Below are positions 1 through 12,034 of a stretch of DNA of 64,000 bases, piece by piece. Each line of letters starts with the position of its first letter. The first letter of the stretch is position 1. The notes beneath the pieces were generated by a model. The model had not been told where the DNA came from, did no database searches, and was given only the letters and a program-made list of their open reading frames with translations. Source of the DNA: Podospora comata (Eukaryota; Ascomycota; Sordariomycetes; Sordariales; Podosporaceae); contig CP071493.1 in the NCBI GenBank assembly GCA_017354895.1, positions 8,556,001 to 8,620,000 on the forward strand. Reading direction: 5' to 3'. A program made the position numbers and the translations under genes.

Positions 1-45
1 TGTCAAATCATAGCAACGGGGTGTGAACAAGATCGAAAGACTTAC

Positions 46-687
46 ATCAGAATCGAGGGTATTCAGGGCCGTGATGGCCGTCTCGATATCCCCGCTGTGA
101 ATGGCATGTTGGATCTCTTGTCTCGTCTTGATGGAGGGGTCCGCTTGCTGTGGCGCCAGGTTTGCCTCTTTGGAGAAGTTGGCAGCGGCGCCTGGGTACC
201 CCTCCATCGTCAAGTAGTCCAAGATCAAAGCGTTGATGTCACTAGGCTTTCTGTCAGCACGGAACCGAGTCATGTTGAGAGCAGTGAAGCGACAAGGAAT
301 CGAGGTTAAGAAAGAGGCAGTTCAGAGATTACGAGATAAATGCAGAGTTTCTCCTCATGGATAATCAGAGAGATTCCCATTGATATGCGATCATCATATT
401 GCCAGGGCAAAGGAAGCGGAGGGAAGGTGACTAACTTTTTGGGCGTCTTGGTGTCGCCTACGCGCGCCTCGAATGCATATTTAGGAGTAGCAGTCGCCGT
501 GGATGAAGTCTTCGTTGAGCAAGTCAGCGTGTGAACTTGCGTAGCAAGTTTGTCAAGAGGCACATACCATGGGGGCAGCCTGCGATTGACGCTGCGCTGC
601 CTGTCGAAACTGGGCGAAGATGTGTTCTCTGAACGCAAAATCGGGATCGAGGTGCCCCTGCTGCTGAAAGGCCTGCCAGTTGGACAT
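46..687 (-). CDS. GID8: GID8-type CTLH/LisH protein, GID ubiquitin-ligase subunit (partial)
   Basis: Exons read as complement of 568-687, 436-509 and 46-241; the gene runs off the left edge after a donor at 41-45. The protein opens MSNWQAFQQQ. Exon 3 encodes a LisH/CTLH segment (DINALILDYLTMEGYPGAA, then FSKEANLAPQQ) typical of Gid8/TWA1. That family scaffolds the GID/CTLH E3 ligase, which in yeast degrades gluconeogenic enzymes when glucose returns. Phases agree: exon 1 ends in phase 0, exon 2 ends with two bases completed by the first base of exon 3, and the donors are GTATGT and GTTAGT. The alternating Gln-rich start and the first intron are less certain than the LisH part. It is divergent from URK1, with about 630 bp between the starts. 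Confidence 0.82.
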
Positions 688-1318
688 GTGCAAACTGGCT
701 CGCTGTGCTTCACATCTGCCGTTGGGTGCACCTGAAGTCAGGTTGCACTGCGGTGTTTTTGGCGGTTTGACCAGAGAAAATTGTTGGGAATGGAGGAGGT
801 GGAAGTTGCAAGAGAGCTCAAGTTGAAGGTGAAAACCTGGAGGCAGAGGTGTCCAAGCTCCCAGTGGAGTCGTTTACGGGTCTCTCTGTGGGGGCTCTTT
901 CGGTCAGGGTCAAATAGAAGCCGGGCAACAGTGGCACCGTGCGAATTTCCTATGCTGTAACACTGTGCTCGGTGGGTAGAAAGAGAGCAGCGCTGATGGC
1001 CACAGATAACCCTCAGGACCTTCCCAACCTGATGCTTGGCGAGGGGCAATATGGCACCCATGGCTCCAAACAAAGCAGGGCACTCCCTCTGCCTTCACCA
1101 GCCAGAACGGACCAAAAACGGCCTCTACCTGGTAGGTTAAGTTTTTCATGGATTTGCGCCTATAGTTTGGCCAGCAAAGCAGGGCAAAAGGTAAGCTTCA
1201 AGCCTCACACCCGCGAGGCACAAATGCAAATGAGATTCCCGTAACAACCCGTTCCTCCCTCACAACACTAAGGTACAACCTATATTACCCCTCACAACCA
1301 CCACCGCTCTGGTCCAAG
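688..1318. promoter_or_regulatory. Divergent intergenic region between GID8 and URK1
   Basis: This 631-bp stretch separates two start codons that point away from each other, so it must hold both promoters. Short frames on both strands show no recognisable protein. I see no clear TATA box or other named site. The bases just before the URK1 start are C/A-rich, as is common for fungal 5' leaders. Confidence 0.5.
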
Positions 1319-3274
1319 ATGCCTTCCACCATCCCCGTCGCCCCCGGCACGCCGCAGCTGGAAGATCTTGTCATGAACCTGAAGACCAACGGCACTGCTG
1401 GTACCTCGTCAGTCGACGGCACTATCGCAAAGAGGGCGCACTATGCTCCACCATGGGCCGATGTCAGCATCATCGGTATCGCCGGCAGCTCGGGTTCTGG
1501 AAAGTCGACTCTCTCGCAGGCCATCGTTAGCAAGTTGAACCTGCCGTGGGTTGTCATCTTGTCCATTGTAAGTCTCGGGCCGAAGAAAGTGCAGGCTAGA
1601 AACAAAATAAAAACTCATGCTTTGTTCATATCCGCTAGGACTCGTTCTACAAGTCCCTCGATGAAGAAGCGTCGAGAAAAGCGTTCCGCTGTGAATACGA
1701 CTTTGATGCGCCAGATGTAAGAAGACAACCTCCAACAAATCATTCTTGTGAATGTGATCCAGGATTGGCAGACTTACCAGGATCGTTTCCACCCCAGGCC
1801 TTGGACTTTGACGTTTTGGTAGACCGGCTGCGAGACCTGAAAGCGGGGTGAGTCCTTCTCTTCTCACGTTGGCCGTAGGCATGAACTGTAAAAGAGCCCA
1901 TCTGATAATAAGATGTTGTTAGCAAACGCGCGGATATTCCAGTCTACTCTTTTGAGAAGCACGCTCGCATGGAACAAACCACATCGATCTACTCACCTCA
2001 TGTCTTGATTCTTGAAGGAATCTTCGCCCTTCATGACCCAAGAGTCCTTGAGCTCTTGGACATGAAGGTAATTTCCGTCTTACAATCTTCAGAGTTACAT
2101 CTCGAGTACTAACATGGGAGAAGATCTTTTGTGAAGCAGACGCAGACACCTGCCTGTCCCGAAGAAGTAGGTTCCCTTGAAGTGAATCGGCTCGTTATGG
2201 AAGAGCTCAAGAATCTAACGAGCTGCAGTTCTCCGAGATCAGCGGGAGAGAGGCCGTGATGTTGAAGGTATCATCAAGCAGTGGTTCTCCTTTGTAAAGC
2301 CCAATTTCGAACGGGTAAGCATCATGCTCCCCTCACCTTGGGATTCTTGCTAACTTGAGATCAGTATGTCGATCCTCAGCGCAAAGTGGCCGATATTATC
2401 GTCCCCCGCGGTGTTGAAAATCAGGTTGCCATGAGTACGTCCAACTTCATTCAGCCCATGGTATAACCATGCATCCATTGAAGCTAACTGTCATAGCCAT
2501 GGTTACCCAATTCATCCAGCAAAAGCTTCTCGAAAAGTCAACTCATCATCGTGCGGCACTCACCCGCCTCGAGATCGGTGCTCTTTCAGAGCCCCTAACC
2601 TCCAAAGTTCACATCATGAATCAAACGTCTCAGATGCGTGGCATGAACACCATCATACACAACATCGACACCTCGTCAGAGGACTTCATCTTCTATTTCG
2701 ACCGCCTTGCTGCCCTGCTAGTTGAGCAGTAAGTTGCCCCCTTTTCTTGTAGGCTACCTCGTTCCAGCCAGAGTCTCACGCCTACTACAGGGCCTTAAAC
2801 AACGTCTTTTTTACATCCAAAACCATCACCACGCCTCAAAACCTCCCATATCGCGGCCTCGCCCCGGCAGGCGAGGTATCCGCCGTCGTTGTTCTTAGGG
2901 GCGGCGCGGCTCTTGAGGCTGGTCTGCATCGCGTAATCCCAGACTGCAAGACTGGTCGCGTGCTGATTCAGTCCAACATCCGCACTGGAGAGCCCGAGTT
3001 GCATTACCAGGTCCTCCCCAAGGACATCGCTGAACACTCGGCCGTTCTACTGCTCGACGCTCAGATGAGCTCTGGTGGTTCGGCGCTCATGGCCGTGCAA
3101 GTTCTTGTTGACCACGGTGTCAAGGAAGAGAGAATTGTGTTGGTCACTTACAGTGCTGGCCGGATGGGTTTGCACAGGCTCACCAAAGTATTTCCCGACA
3201 TTTCTGTGGTGGTGGGTAATTTGTGCACTGATGCCGAGGAGCGCTGGGTTGAAAGGCGGTATTTCCGTTGCTGA
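1319..3274 (+). CDS. URK1: Uridine kinase with UPRT-like C-terminal domain
   Basis: Nine exons: 1319-1567, 1639-1716, 1798-1847, 1923-2067, 2124-2166, 2229-2314, 2365-2434, 2497-2728, 2791-3274. All junctions are GT-AG and keep frame. The enzyme phosphorylates uridine and cytidine to UMP and CMP in pyrimidine salvage. Visible motifs are the P-loop GIAGSSGSGKST (about residue 60), DSFY right after the first intron, the DALDFD-like segment with RLRDLKAGKRADIPVYSF, and RDQRERGRDVEGII. The C-terminal half (from about LLEKSTHHRAALTRLE) resembles uracil phosphoribosyltransferase, with LLDAQMSSGGSALMAV in place of the PRPP-binding loop. In eukaryotic uridine kinases this domain is usually non-catalytic. 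Exon 3 was placed to start at GCC (1798), because this gives the conserved DAPD-ALDFD join. It converges with NDE1, with 331 bp between the stops. Confidence 0.93.
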
Positions 3275-3605
3275 AGTGTTTGCATCTAAATGTACATGGA
3301 GTCGGTAGCATGGCGTCGGGGCAGGTCTGTCCCATGTTTATATATGCATTGAACACAGCTTTATCCTACCCTGAACAATGAGCTAAAGGCTTCATCCACT
3401 GCGTGTTTTCATGGAAACGTTTTGGAATTCACTCCTTGGCCTTCTGTGGCCTGAGCTATACAAAACAATAGAGACCCCTCTGTTTGAACGCCACGCTAGG
3501 CTTGCTTGCATGGTCTATGATACAAAATGGCTTCACTCATAAGGTATATTCAGCAAAAAGCCCCCTCCCTAACTCAAGAGGACAAAAGTGTCCAGAGCAG
3601 GAAGC
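3275..3605. other. Convergent 3' flanks of URK1 and NDE1
   Basis: Only the 3' flanks of the two convergent genes lie here. It contains AT-rich patches suited to polyadenylation, but no gene and no clear hairpin terminator. Confidence 0.5.
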
Positions 3606-5753
3606 TCAGTAGCTCATCAAATCTGTTTCATCAAGGTCAGCCAACAGCCATTCTCATAAAGGCAGAGACAACTTACCTCTCCCAAACAATGCCCTCTTTC
3701 CCCAGTCCATGGCCATCAGCACTCTCGTCCTGAAACTGACGCTTTGAGCAAAGTAGATGCTTCTCCATGCATACACCGCCCACAAACCGCCAGCGAACCG
3801 CCACCCATCATTTCCGAGGTCAAAAACCGCCGAGTTACCAATATACGCCAAGCTTCCCAAGTGTTTGTACTCAAATGCTTTGTAAACCGCCGCGTCCACA
3901 TCGCCGTCCGAAATCTCGTTGGCTCTCAGCCCTGGAGCCGCCCGTGCCAGCTTGTTAAACTTGTGAGCGAGGTACGACCCTTGCTGGTGGGCCCTTTGCG
4001 CCGTCGCTGGCAAGCTGGTCAGTTTGCTGTCGATTGTCTTGAGCAGCTCGCGCAGCTCCCCAAAATCCAGGGTACCGGACCGATCACGGTCGTACTCCTC
4101 GAACAGCTTGTCTAGCCTCTTTAGATGTCCCACCGCCTGAGGAAACCGCTTCTTGACCTGTTCGGCAACATTTCTCCAGTCGGAAAAATGCAGGGAAAGC
4201 TTCTCGGGGTCAGTAACACCGTGCTTCCAGGCGATGCTTCGGAGGAAAGAAATGATGTGGTCGGCGACGTTGTTTTGAACAGTGGCGCAGTCCCCAATAG
4301 CATAAACGTCTCCAAGAGGCGTGCCGTTCAGTCTTAGATGTGTGTCTGTCTCAAGGGCATGTCTGTTGTTTTGCGCCTTGCCCAGTTTCGCGCTCAAAGT
4401 TTTGCACAAGTCTGCCTGAGAGACACCAGTGGACCATAGACAGAACCCCATGGGGAGCTCTTTCGTGATGACTGTTCCATCCTTTTGCTTTTGTGTAAAT
4501 ACGATGCTGTCCTCCTTCACTTCGCTGACCCTCGAGTTGACCAAGACCTCAACCTGATCTCTGGCAAACCTTTCCTCGGCATAGGTCGAAAGTGTCTCGT
4601 CGTATGTGTTGAGAATGTGGTCTCTGCTCTGAATCAGATGAACTGAGATTTCGTTTCTCAGCAACCTTGGGAACAACTGGATCAGGTCTTCATTTAGCAG
4701 ATCATACAGCTCCGCCGCGAACTCCACCCCAGTTGGCCCGCCTCCACTGACCACAAACGATAGTAACCTCTTGCGATCTTCGTCACTCGTTGTTGGCAGG
4801 CAAGCCAACTCCAGGTTGCGAATGATCCTGTTGCGGATCTCCCGGGCGTCTCTGATATCCTTCAAGAAATGGCAGTGCTCCAGGCCCTTAACTCCGTGAG
4901 CATTCGTCACCGAACCCACCGCTACCACGAGTTTGTCGTAAGGCACATAGAACCTCTGTTCAACACCATGACAGTCCACCTGGCTGACTTCGACTAATCT
5001 CGCACTGAAATCGACATCTTCGGCCCTGGCGCGCAGGAACCGGCCCCTAACCCCGTGGATTATCCTCCGTATCGGCTCGACCAAACTCCGCAGTCCTAAT
5101 GTTCCAACAGTGGCTGAGGGCAGCATGGGCGTGAACAGGAAGTAATTGGTAGGACTGACAACGGTGACATGCCAATCCTCAGGATTCAGTTCCTTCAGCA
5201 GCGCCACACCTCCCCACCCACCACCCAAGATCACCAGTCTTGGCTTGTCCGTTTGCCGCTTGCGGTCCTCGTCATCCTCATCGTCGATGAACACTTCCAA
5301 AATGGGAAGGTTCTTGGGCCCACCCCGTCGGGGGTTGAGTGCAAGCTGTGAGATGGTAAGGTCGGACTTGTTGGAGGCGTGGTCGACATAGGTGGTGGCA
5401 TCGTAGACGAAGAAACCAATTACGCCGAGGGAGACGAATAACACGGAAGAGCCAAACCAGGCGGCGAAACGATAGGCGTATTTGAGGGCTTTTGGAGTGG
5501 TTTTGGGTGCGTTTTTGGATGTTGTGCTAGACAATTGACGGAGGTGGGTTAACGTCAGGGGTGGTGTGGTGAAGAAGGTCTTGAAGTCTGGAGCGGTTCC
5601 AGGGATCGTGGTCCGTGAGGAGGGGAGGTTGGAAACGATGCGTCGTTGAGAAGGGAAGACTATTCTAGTTGGGTATGCCGATGTTCTGGCCCGAAAAGGC
5701 AAAGAATGGACCGTCCGAAGCCCGGCGTCTCGAGACAGGCGACGGCTAAGCAT
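3606..5753 (-). CDS. NDE1: External (alternative) NAD(P)H:ubiquinone oxidoreductase with EF-hand, mitochondrial
   Basis: Exons are complement of 3677-5753 and 3606-3622, giving 697 aa. This is a non-proton-pumping type II NAD(P)H dehydrogenase that passes electrons to ubiquinone at the outer face of the inner mitochondrial membrane. The N-terminus is Arg/Ser-rich with few acids, as in a mitochondrial presequence, followed by a hydrophobic segment at about residues 97-118. Two dinucleotide folds are visible, GGGWGG (177-182) and GGGPTG (337-342). YAIGDCA (484-490) is the FAD-contact motif. An EF-hand loop with D555, D557, S559, D563 and E566 sits before the C-terminal membrane-anchor region, as in the calcium-dependent Neurospora NDE-1 type. 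The last five codons lie on a separate short exon, giving the family-like ending LFGRDLMSY. Without that splice the frame would add an unfamiliar tail. Confidence 0.92.
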
Positions 5754-7226
5754 GTTGACGTTGTGGTGTAGTTATGGTGTTTGTTAATTTGCTGTTGGTT
5801 GTGAACCCGTCACGATGTCTTCAGTGACGTCAATTCGTAATCGATAAGGAGCTGCTCGACACAAACTGGTGTAAGTGAGAATCTCAAAACCACATCCTGG
5901 AGCGCAATTGTGTATCGATATTCAGAGGAAAGGTGAGAATTAAGGAGGAGATCGATATCAGTTGCTCTAATTTAACAGCAGGAAATTGGAGGTGTCACGG
6001 TGCAGGGAGGGTAGTTCATCCCACCTCAAGTTCCAGCGATCGCCCATCAGATACGTCAGTGCCCGTTTCCAGCTTGACAGGCCAGGGGTGTTGGCCTGGA
6101 CCTGGCGGCGGCGCTTGTAAGTGCTTTTTTTCTTGTTCACACTGTGCCCGACGGCGGGAAACACAACATTTTAGGCTGTGTCTAAATATGGCACTCTCTG
6201 CCCGCACTGTGCTCTCAGTTCAACCCCTTTTGGAGAGTGTGTCAACCTCAATGAAAGGCAACGTTGACAGAGGTTTTTTGATATGTTCCAAATGTTGGAT
6301 TATCTGCGTCTATTTGTTGAAAACAAAGATTGTAAAACCTGTACTGGATGAAAAGCGGAGTTGCACACCGGATAGGAGTGCCCAATCACCTTATGTCCGA
6401 CAGGATGCATGTATGATGCCAGTAGTATCCCATAGGGATCTGTGAGAGGTGCAAACGCAACATGCTTGAAGCTATTAAGCGCCCCAGACATTTAGACTGG
6501 CATTATATTTACGCACGGGATGAGAACTTGCATATGTTATCTCGTTCTTCGTCAAGATTCTGGTCTGGCTGCGCGCTGATATAAAATAAATTTAGTATTC
6601 TGTGGTTTGTGCCGGAGACCAACTCATTTGTCAAGACAAACCTACCATCTATTGCTAGGGATCCAGTCTATTCTCCTCGGTTATGCAAAAACCAAGATAG
6701 GTATCTCTTTAATACCCATCCACCCCAGAGCCCAGCATGCACTGGCAAATGCTCTGTTGAAGAAGAAAACAGGCCACTCCTCTTCTGGGAGCTGACATTG
6801 TCCTGGGGTTGGGCGTTTGGTCTTGTGGACAATGGTAAGTCGCTCACTTTGACGTGGCTCTCGCCAACAACGACTCCTCATTTGCAGGTCAGGGACGTCC
6901 TAACACATTTACCCCGAACCTGTTAGAGGCCGTTATCACGGCTACCTAAGGAGCCAACTATATCACTCTTTGAAACAAGCACCAGCTTTCTGGACCACTC
7001 GGAGCCATCCACTGTTCGGTTCTGTCCCACAGACTTGTTGCGTCATGGCTTCGAGGATCTCAAGAGAACAAAGTACGAGATAGTCTGAAGAGACCTATTG
7101 CCTTGAGATTAAGACCATCTCTCCTACACATGATAATGAAGACCGCATCTATTTCTAGGCTGCCGATACAGAAATGATCACACATGATCTGCCCTTCGAT
7201 ATTGACTGATATATAGCGTGCTCGCT
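5754..7226. other. Intergenic region between NDE1 and EMC4
   Basis: About 1.47 kb lies between the NDE1 start and the EMC4 stop, both on the minus strand. The first few hundred bases should hold the NDE1 promoter. Open frames at 5933-6445 (+) and 6609-6926 (+) have no recognisable domain and look like chance. Nothing else is supported. Confidence 0.5.
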
Positions 7227-7871
7227 TCATAAACCTGGCACCGCAAATTCCACCGGCTCCCTCTGCGCCTCCCACGCCAACCAGTCGCTCCTCGTCGTAG
7301 GCAACAGTCCCATCCCATTCACCTTCCACACGCCCAGCGCAAGCGCCACGATTTGCATGACCACATAGACGAGCTTCACCTGCAGCACCTTGCCCTTGTT
7401 AGTCTCCGTCTCGAACCGCTCAAACGCCTGGTTCGTGCCGAGTATTCCCATAATAGGGTTCTTGAAAGCCATAACAATCATCATGATGCTGAATATTTGG
7501 AGCGAGTTGCCGGACATGTACATCATGATGGCGGTCATGGGAAGAGACTTGATCGGGGCGAGGGCAACCTCCCAGGCCTTTTTGAGTTTGAGGGTGTCCA
7601 TTTCTTCGGGAGATGGAGGGTCGCGTTTGGGGGCAGTTTTCTTGTCTTTCTGTTATGCAACAGCAGCAGTTAGCCAAGCGTCAGGCACAGTAGTTTTGTG
7701 AGATGCGGGACGTACTTTGGAGTTTGAGGGTTGCGAAGAGGGATATCCAGGGGGGTCGGGGATCGACGATTTGGGCTTATATGATGGGGGGTTCTTGAGA
7801 TCAATCGCCCATGGCGGTAACGTTGTAGCTGGCATTGTGATGGGATGATGTCGAGGAGTGCGCGTCGCCAT
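7227..7871 (-). CDS. EMC4: ER membrane protein complex subunit 4
   Basis: Exons are complement of 7716-7871 and 7227-7649, giving 192 aa, the usual size for fungal EMC4. The EMC inserts tail-anchored and some multi-pass proteins into the ER membrane. The start MATRTPRHHP is followed by a Pro-rich cytosolic stretch (LPPWAIDLKNPPSY). Exon 2 begins KDKKTAPKRD, then has the conserved LKLKKAWEVALAPIKSLPM and two hydrophobic segments (MTAIMMYMSGNSLQIFSIMM and the one around VYVVMQIVALALGVWKVN). A second Met at residue 13 could also serve as start. The donor is GTACGT and the acceptor is ATAACAG. It is divergent from APL2 and shares a 767-bp region with it. Confidence 0.9.
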
Positions 7872-8638
7872 GGTGGTTCATTGACCTGGAGGCTTGAATG
7901 TTGAAGGTGATGTCTAGATTGAATGGCGTCCGTGCTTTAGGATGGATTTCAGGAAGCTTCTTGGCGGACCATGCTTGTTCCCGTGTCAGTGGAACCCCGT
8001 TGCTGTTCTGGACCCGCTCCCCCACTCCCCACAGAACCAATTCTCCACATTGGCTTTGACTTGGAATTGGCCCTGGCGCAATTTGAATTTCAGGGGCCTC
8101 CATTGTTGAACAACTGCCCGAGGAGAGATCCACGCAACCACCCGACTCAAGCGGATCGGAACCGACTAAACGCATCTATCGAGCTCCCGGCAGAGCCGCA
8201 AGTTAAAACTGCCACCGACTTTGCGACCGTTGAGCGTTCGACGTTGTGCTGAATCTCGAATTGGATAGCAAGAACGGTAATACCGGTGGTTCCAAAGTCC
8301 GGTACTTTCTAGGGCGCCTGAGCCAGACAACGAAACAAAACCAACACCAACTCGGGCTCTTAACACCAATACAAGAATAGTGACGCGACGAGATCGAAAG
8401 CTACAAGCATCCATCTTGCCGGCTTGACTTCCACGCGCGAACCGAACAAGCGATCGCCTTCGAGTCCAGAACTTGCCGAACCCAGCTTCAGCTTGGCGCG
8501 TCTATCATAAAGAGAACGAGAGACACGGAAACGACTACGAAAGCAGAGCATTTCCAGGGCTTGGTGTGAGGGGTCCGCCCCGTTGTTGTATCAAATTATT
8601 TTGTGAGAGAAAAGAAGGAACAATCCGAGACAGCAAAC
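7872..8638. promoter_or_regulatory. Divergent region between EMC4 and APL2
   Basis: This 767-bp stretch lies between two start codons facing away from each other and must carry both promoters and 5' leaders. Frames crossing it show no protein features. The bases just before the APL2 start (from about 8600) are purine-rich. Confidence 0.45.
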
Positions 8639-11118
8639 ATGGCGAGCGCACAGGGAGGAGATTCGAAGCTTTTTGCTCGGGTAAGCACACAATCCCTTGT
8701 TTGGCGGTCTTGGTCCGGGTTTGCCATCTCACCCAACCAAGCTGAGCTGTACGGATGGCTTCTGGGTGACTGGCCAAGGGCGACATCGTCGCCTTATCGC
8801 ATTCCGTGTTGCTACCCTACATTCCTTGCCCCTCACCACCTTTCAGTACATGCCGTTTCTTCTACCCATACCAACCAGAAACACGACATCATGAACACCA
8901 AGCCTTCAAGATGTTCATGGCATATCTTCCTCCGTCCACTTACTTACAAAGACCACAGGGCAAAGTCGCTGAGCTCCGCCTCGAGTTGAACAGCGGCAGC
9001 AAAAAGGACAAGAATTTCACGACGAAAAAGATCGCGCTGAAAAAGATTGTTGCCAATATGACCATGAGCAACAACGATATGGTGGCCCTGTTTCCAGATA
9101 TCATTGGGTGCATGGGCATTCAGAATCTCGAAATCAAAAAGATGTGCTTCTTGTTCTTGGTCAACTATGCTAGAATGCGCCCCGAGGTAGCAGTGAAGGC
9201 GATTCCTGTTCTGGAACATGTTGGTTGACCCCCTTTCTTCGACCTTCTGGTTGTTGATGTGCTGATGATATGGGCAGGACATGGAAGACCCTAACCCTCT
9301 TGTACGAGCGCTGGCCTTGCGGACAATGTCTTATATCCATGTGCGAGAGTTTGTCGAGGCCACAGTGCCCATTGTTAAGCAGCTTCTCCGGGATTCTGAT
9401 CCGTATGTGCGCAAGACGGCTGCGTACACTGTCGCCAAGTTGTATGATCATGACAGGCACATGGTGGAAAAGTCAGACTTGATCGACAGGCTAAACGGCC
9501 TGCTGAGGGATGACAACCCGACAGTAGTTGCCAGCGCCTTGGCCGGGCTGATGGATATCTGGGAAAGAAGCGACGCCATCAAACTTACCATTGATTACAG
9601 CAATGCGTCCAAAATGGTTGCCATTCTGCCAGATTGCTCAGAGTAAGTCCAGAGTTGTGCACACTCGGGAAGGGACGTGCTGACAGATTTGACAGATGGG
9701 GCCAAACATACATCTTGGAAGCCCTCATGTCGTATGTTCCACAAGAAGCAGGGGAAGCTACCCTGTTGGCGGAGCGTATAGCACCTCGACTTTCTCACTC
9801 CAACTCGGCAGTTGTTCTCACCTGCATCAGAGTAATTCTCTATCTGATGAACTACATTGCCGACCAAAAACAGATCTCCGCCCTCTGCAGGAAACTGTCA
9901 CCACCGCTCGTCACTCTGTTGGCCAAGGGACCCGAGGTTCAGTACCTGGCCTTGAGGAACGCCCTGTTGATCCTACAGCGCCGCCCCGAAGTCTTGCGCA
10001 ACGACATCCGCGTCTTTTTCTGCAAATACAACGATCCCATCTACGTCAAGGTCACCAAGCTCGAGCTCATCTTTATGCTGGCCAACGAAAAGAACATTGA
10101 CGAAGTCCTGACCGAATTGCGAGAGTACGCCACCGAAATCGACGTTCACTTTGTCCGCAAGGCTGTCAGAGCTATCGGAAAGCTTGCCATCAAGATTGAA
10201 CCCGCCGCGCGCCGGTGCATCAACCTGCTGCTGGAATTGGTGTCAACAAAGGTTACTTATATCGTCCAAGAAGCCACGGTCGTCATCCGCAATATCTTCC
10301 GCAAATACCCCAACCAGTACGAGTCCATCATCGGCACCCTGTGCGAGCATCTCGACAGCCTCGACGAACCAGAAGCCAAGGCGGCCATGGTCTGGGTCAT
10401 TGGCCAGTACGCCTCCCGCATCGAGAACTCGGACGTGCTGCTGGAAGACTTTTTGGACTCGTTTGCCGAAGAGCCCGTCGAGGTTCAACTCGCCCTTTTG
10501 ACCGCTACAGTCAAGCTGTTTATCCAACGGCCGACAAAGGGCCAGGATTTGGTCCCCAAGGTTCTCAAATGGGCCACCGAGGAAACAGACAACCCCGACC
10601 TGCGAGACAGGGCGTACATGTACTGGAGACTGCTGTCGACAGACATGGAGGCGGCCAAAAGGGTGGTCATGGGCGAGAAGCCAGCCATCACTGCCGAGAG
10701 CGAGAAGCTGGACCCGCAAACCCTCGAGGAGATGTGTCTGAACGTGGGCACCCTGGCTACAGTGTATCTCAAGCCGGTGCAGACTGTGTTCAGGAATGCG
10801 CGGCCCAAGAAGTTGCACGATAGCCCGTGCCTGCAACGTCAGGAGGTGGCCGTTCCTGGTTTGAGGCAGCCGGGGGATGACGGGAACAAGAGTTTGAGTG
10901 GGTTCGGGTTCGGTAGTGACAAGGCGGTCCAGAGGCAAGGGAATATGAGTGCGGCCGTATCAGACGCGGATGCCTACTTTGCGCAGCAACACACCAGACA
11001 ACAAGATGGATTTGGGGATCAGGGGCATGGAGGCGGGTATGTGGTCAGCCAGTTTGACGCCCAGGTACCAGTCTACTCTGCACAGGGGCAGCCAAACAAT
11101 GCCGACCTTTTGCTGTGA
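8639..11118 (+). CDS. APL2: AP-1 clathrin adaptor complex, beta-adaptin large subunit
   Basis: Exons are 8639-8680, 8959-9219, 9278-9642 and 9696-11118, giving 696 aa. The protein belongs to the heterotetrameric adaptor that links clathrin and cargo at the trans-Golgi and endosomes. Conserved beta-adaptin text follows the first short exon: [18 protein letters not shown], then [40 protein letters not shown] and [13 protein letters not shown]. The HEAT-like solenoid extends to about residue 590. The C-terminal roughly 110 residues are Gln/Gly-rich and end NNADLLL. There is no room for the folded appendage (ear) domain seen in animal beta subunits, as expected for fungal AP-1 beta. The donor of exon 2 (GTTGGT) is weak, but the join [12 protein letters not shown] is conserved. 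Confidence 0.93.
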
Positions 11119-11311
11119 TTCGAATACATGTGTCAACAAAGGACAGGTTGTCTGCATGAGAAATGAGCGCAAGATGATACATTGCATTAGTTTAATACCA
11201 TAATTCGTTCTACATTAGATCCATCACCATAATTGTCGGCCGTAATCCTGTCTATATCCCCACTTCATCAGTTTGTCGTGGGTGTGCAACCCAAGGGACC
11301 GTGGGAGGTGG

Positions 11312-12034
11312 TTACACATAAGTCGTCTTCTGTCCGCCCCTTTTGTAGCTCCAGAATCTCAACCCGATCAGGCTGCCGCAAAGCGCAACCCCAACCACGA
11401 ACATCAAACTTTGGTTCGCGACAGCTTTGTGGCACAGTCCTTGGAGCCTACTGAATGCCAAATCCGGGGATTTTAGGTCCTCCTCGCGCAGATAACCAGC
11501 AAGTGGCTGCGATCTGCCAACATCAATCAAGCCTCCGTTGATGAGACCGGTAAAATACAGGCCTCTGCCGTCGTCGTCCCCCAATGAGCAGCCATGGGTA
11601 TCCTTGAGTCCAATCGACCAAGCCTGATGTTCCTCCGCATTAGCACTCCGCCTCGAGGGCAGTATGGGGGGAATGAATACTCACGATTCCGGCTGCGATG
11701 AACAACAATGCGGCGATACCGTCCAGAGCCATCAGGGCAATCGTTGGGACAATGTCCTCGAGCCATGTCCACCAGATGGCGCCGAGGAGGTTGGCCACTG
11801 CTACGACGATGGTGAAGGCGACAACGAAGATGGTGAACTTGGTGGTGGTAGGGGGGTCGCCATATACCTGGCCCTTGAGGAAGGTGAGGGTCAAAGCCAG
11901 GACCGTGATTGATAGGATGAGCTATTCCAGGTTCCGTTGTTAACCACAACACTAAAGACAGGACAGGCCACAGCATCATGATAGCATACCTGGAGGGCTC
12001 GAAACACGGCCGTAACTACTTTGGACTTGCCCAT
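11312..12034 (-). CDS. MARVEL-like four-helix membrane protein
   Basis: Exons are complement of 11990-12034, 11685-11921 and 11312-11623, giving 197 aa. Hydrophobic segments lie at about residues 14-30, 44-66, 74-95 and 160-178, with both ends predicted on the same side. This is the usual topology of fungal MARVEL-domain proteins. The second and third helices flank the motif NLLGAIWWTWLEDIVPTI. The hydrophilic loop after helix 3 contains CSLGDDDGRGLYFTGLING. Junctions are GTATGC/AATAG and GTGAGT/ATCAG, all in phase 0. Function is unknown. Related proteins sit in the plasma membrane or secretory compartments, but nothing here fixes the location. It converges with APL2. Confidence 0.78.

Noticed and set aside
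5933-6445. 170-codon frame downstream of the EMC4-NDE1 gap
   Set aside because: Composition looks random and Cys-rich without pattern; no ATG context or splice support.
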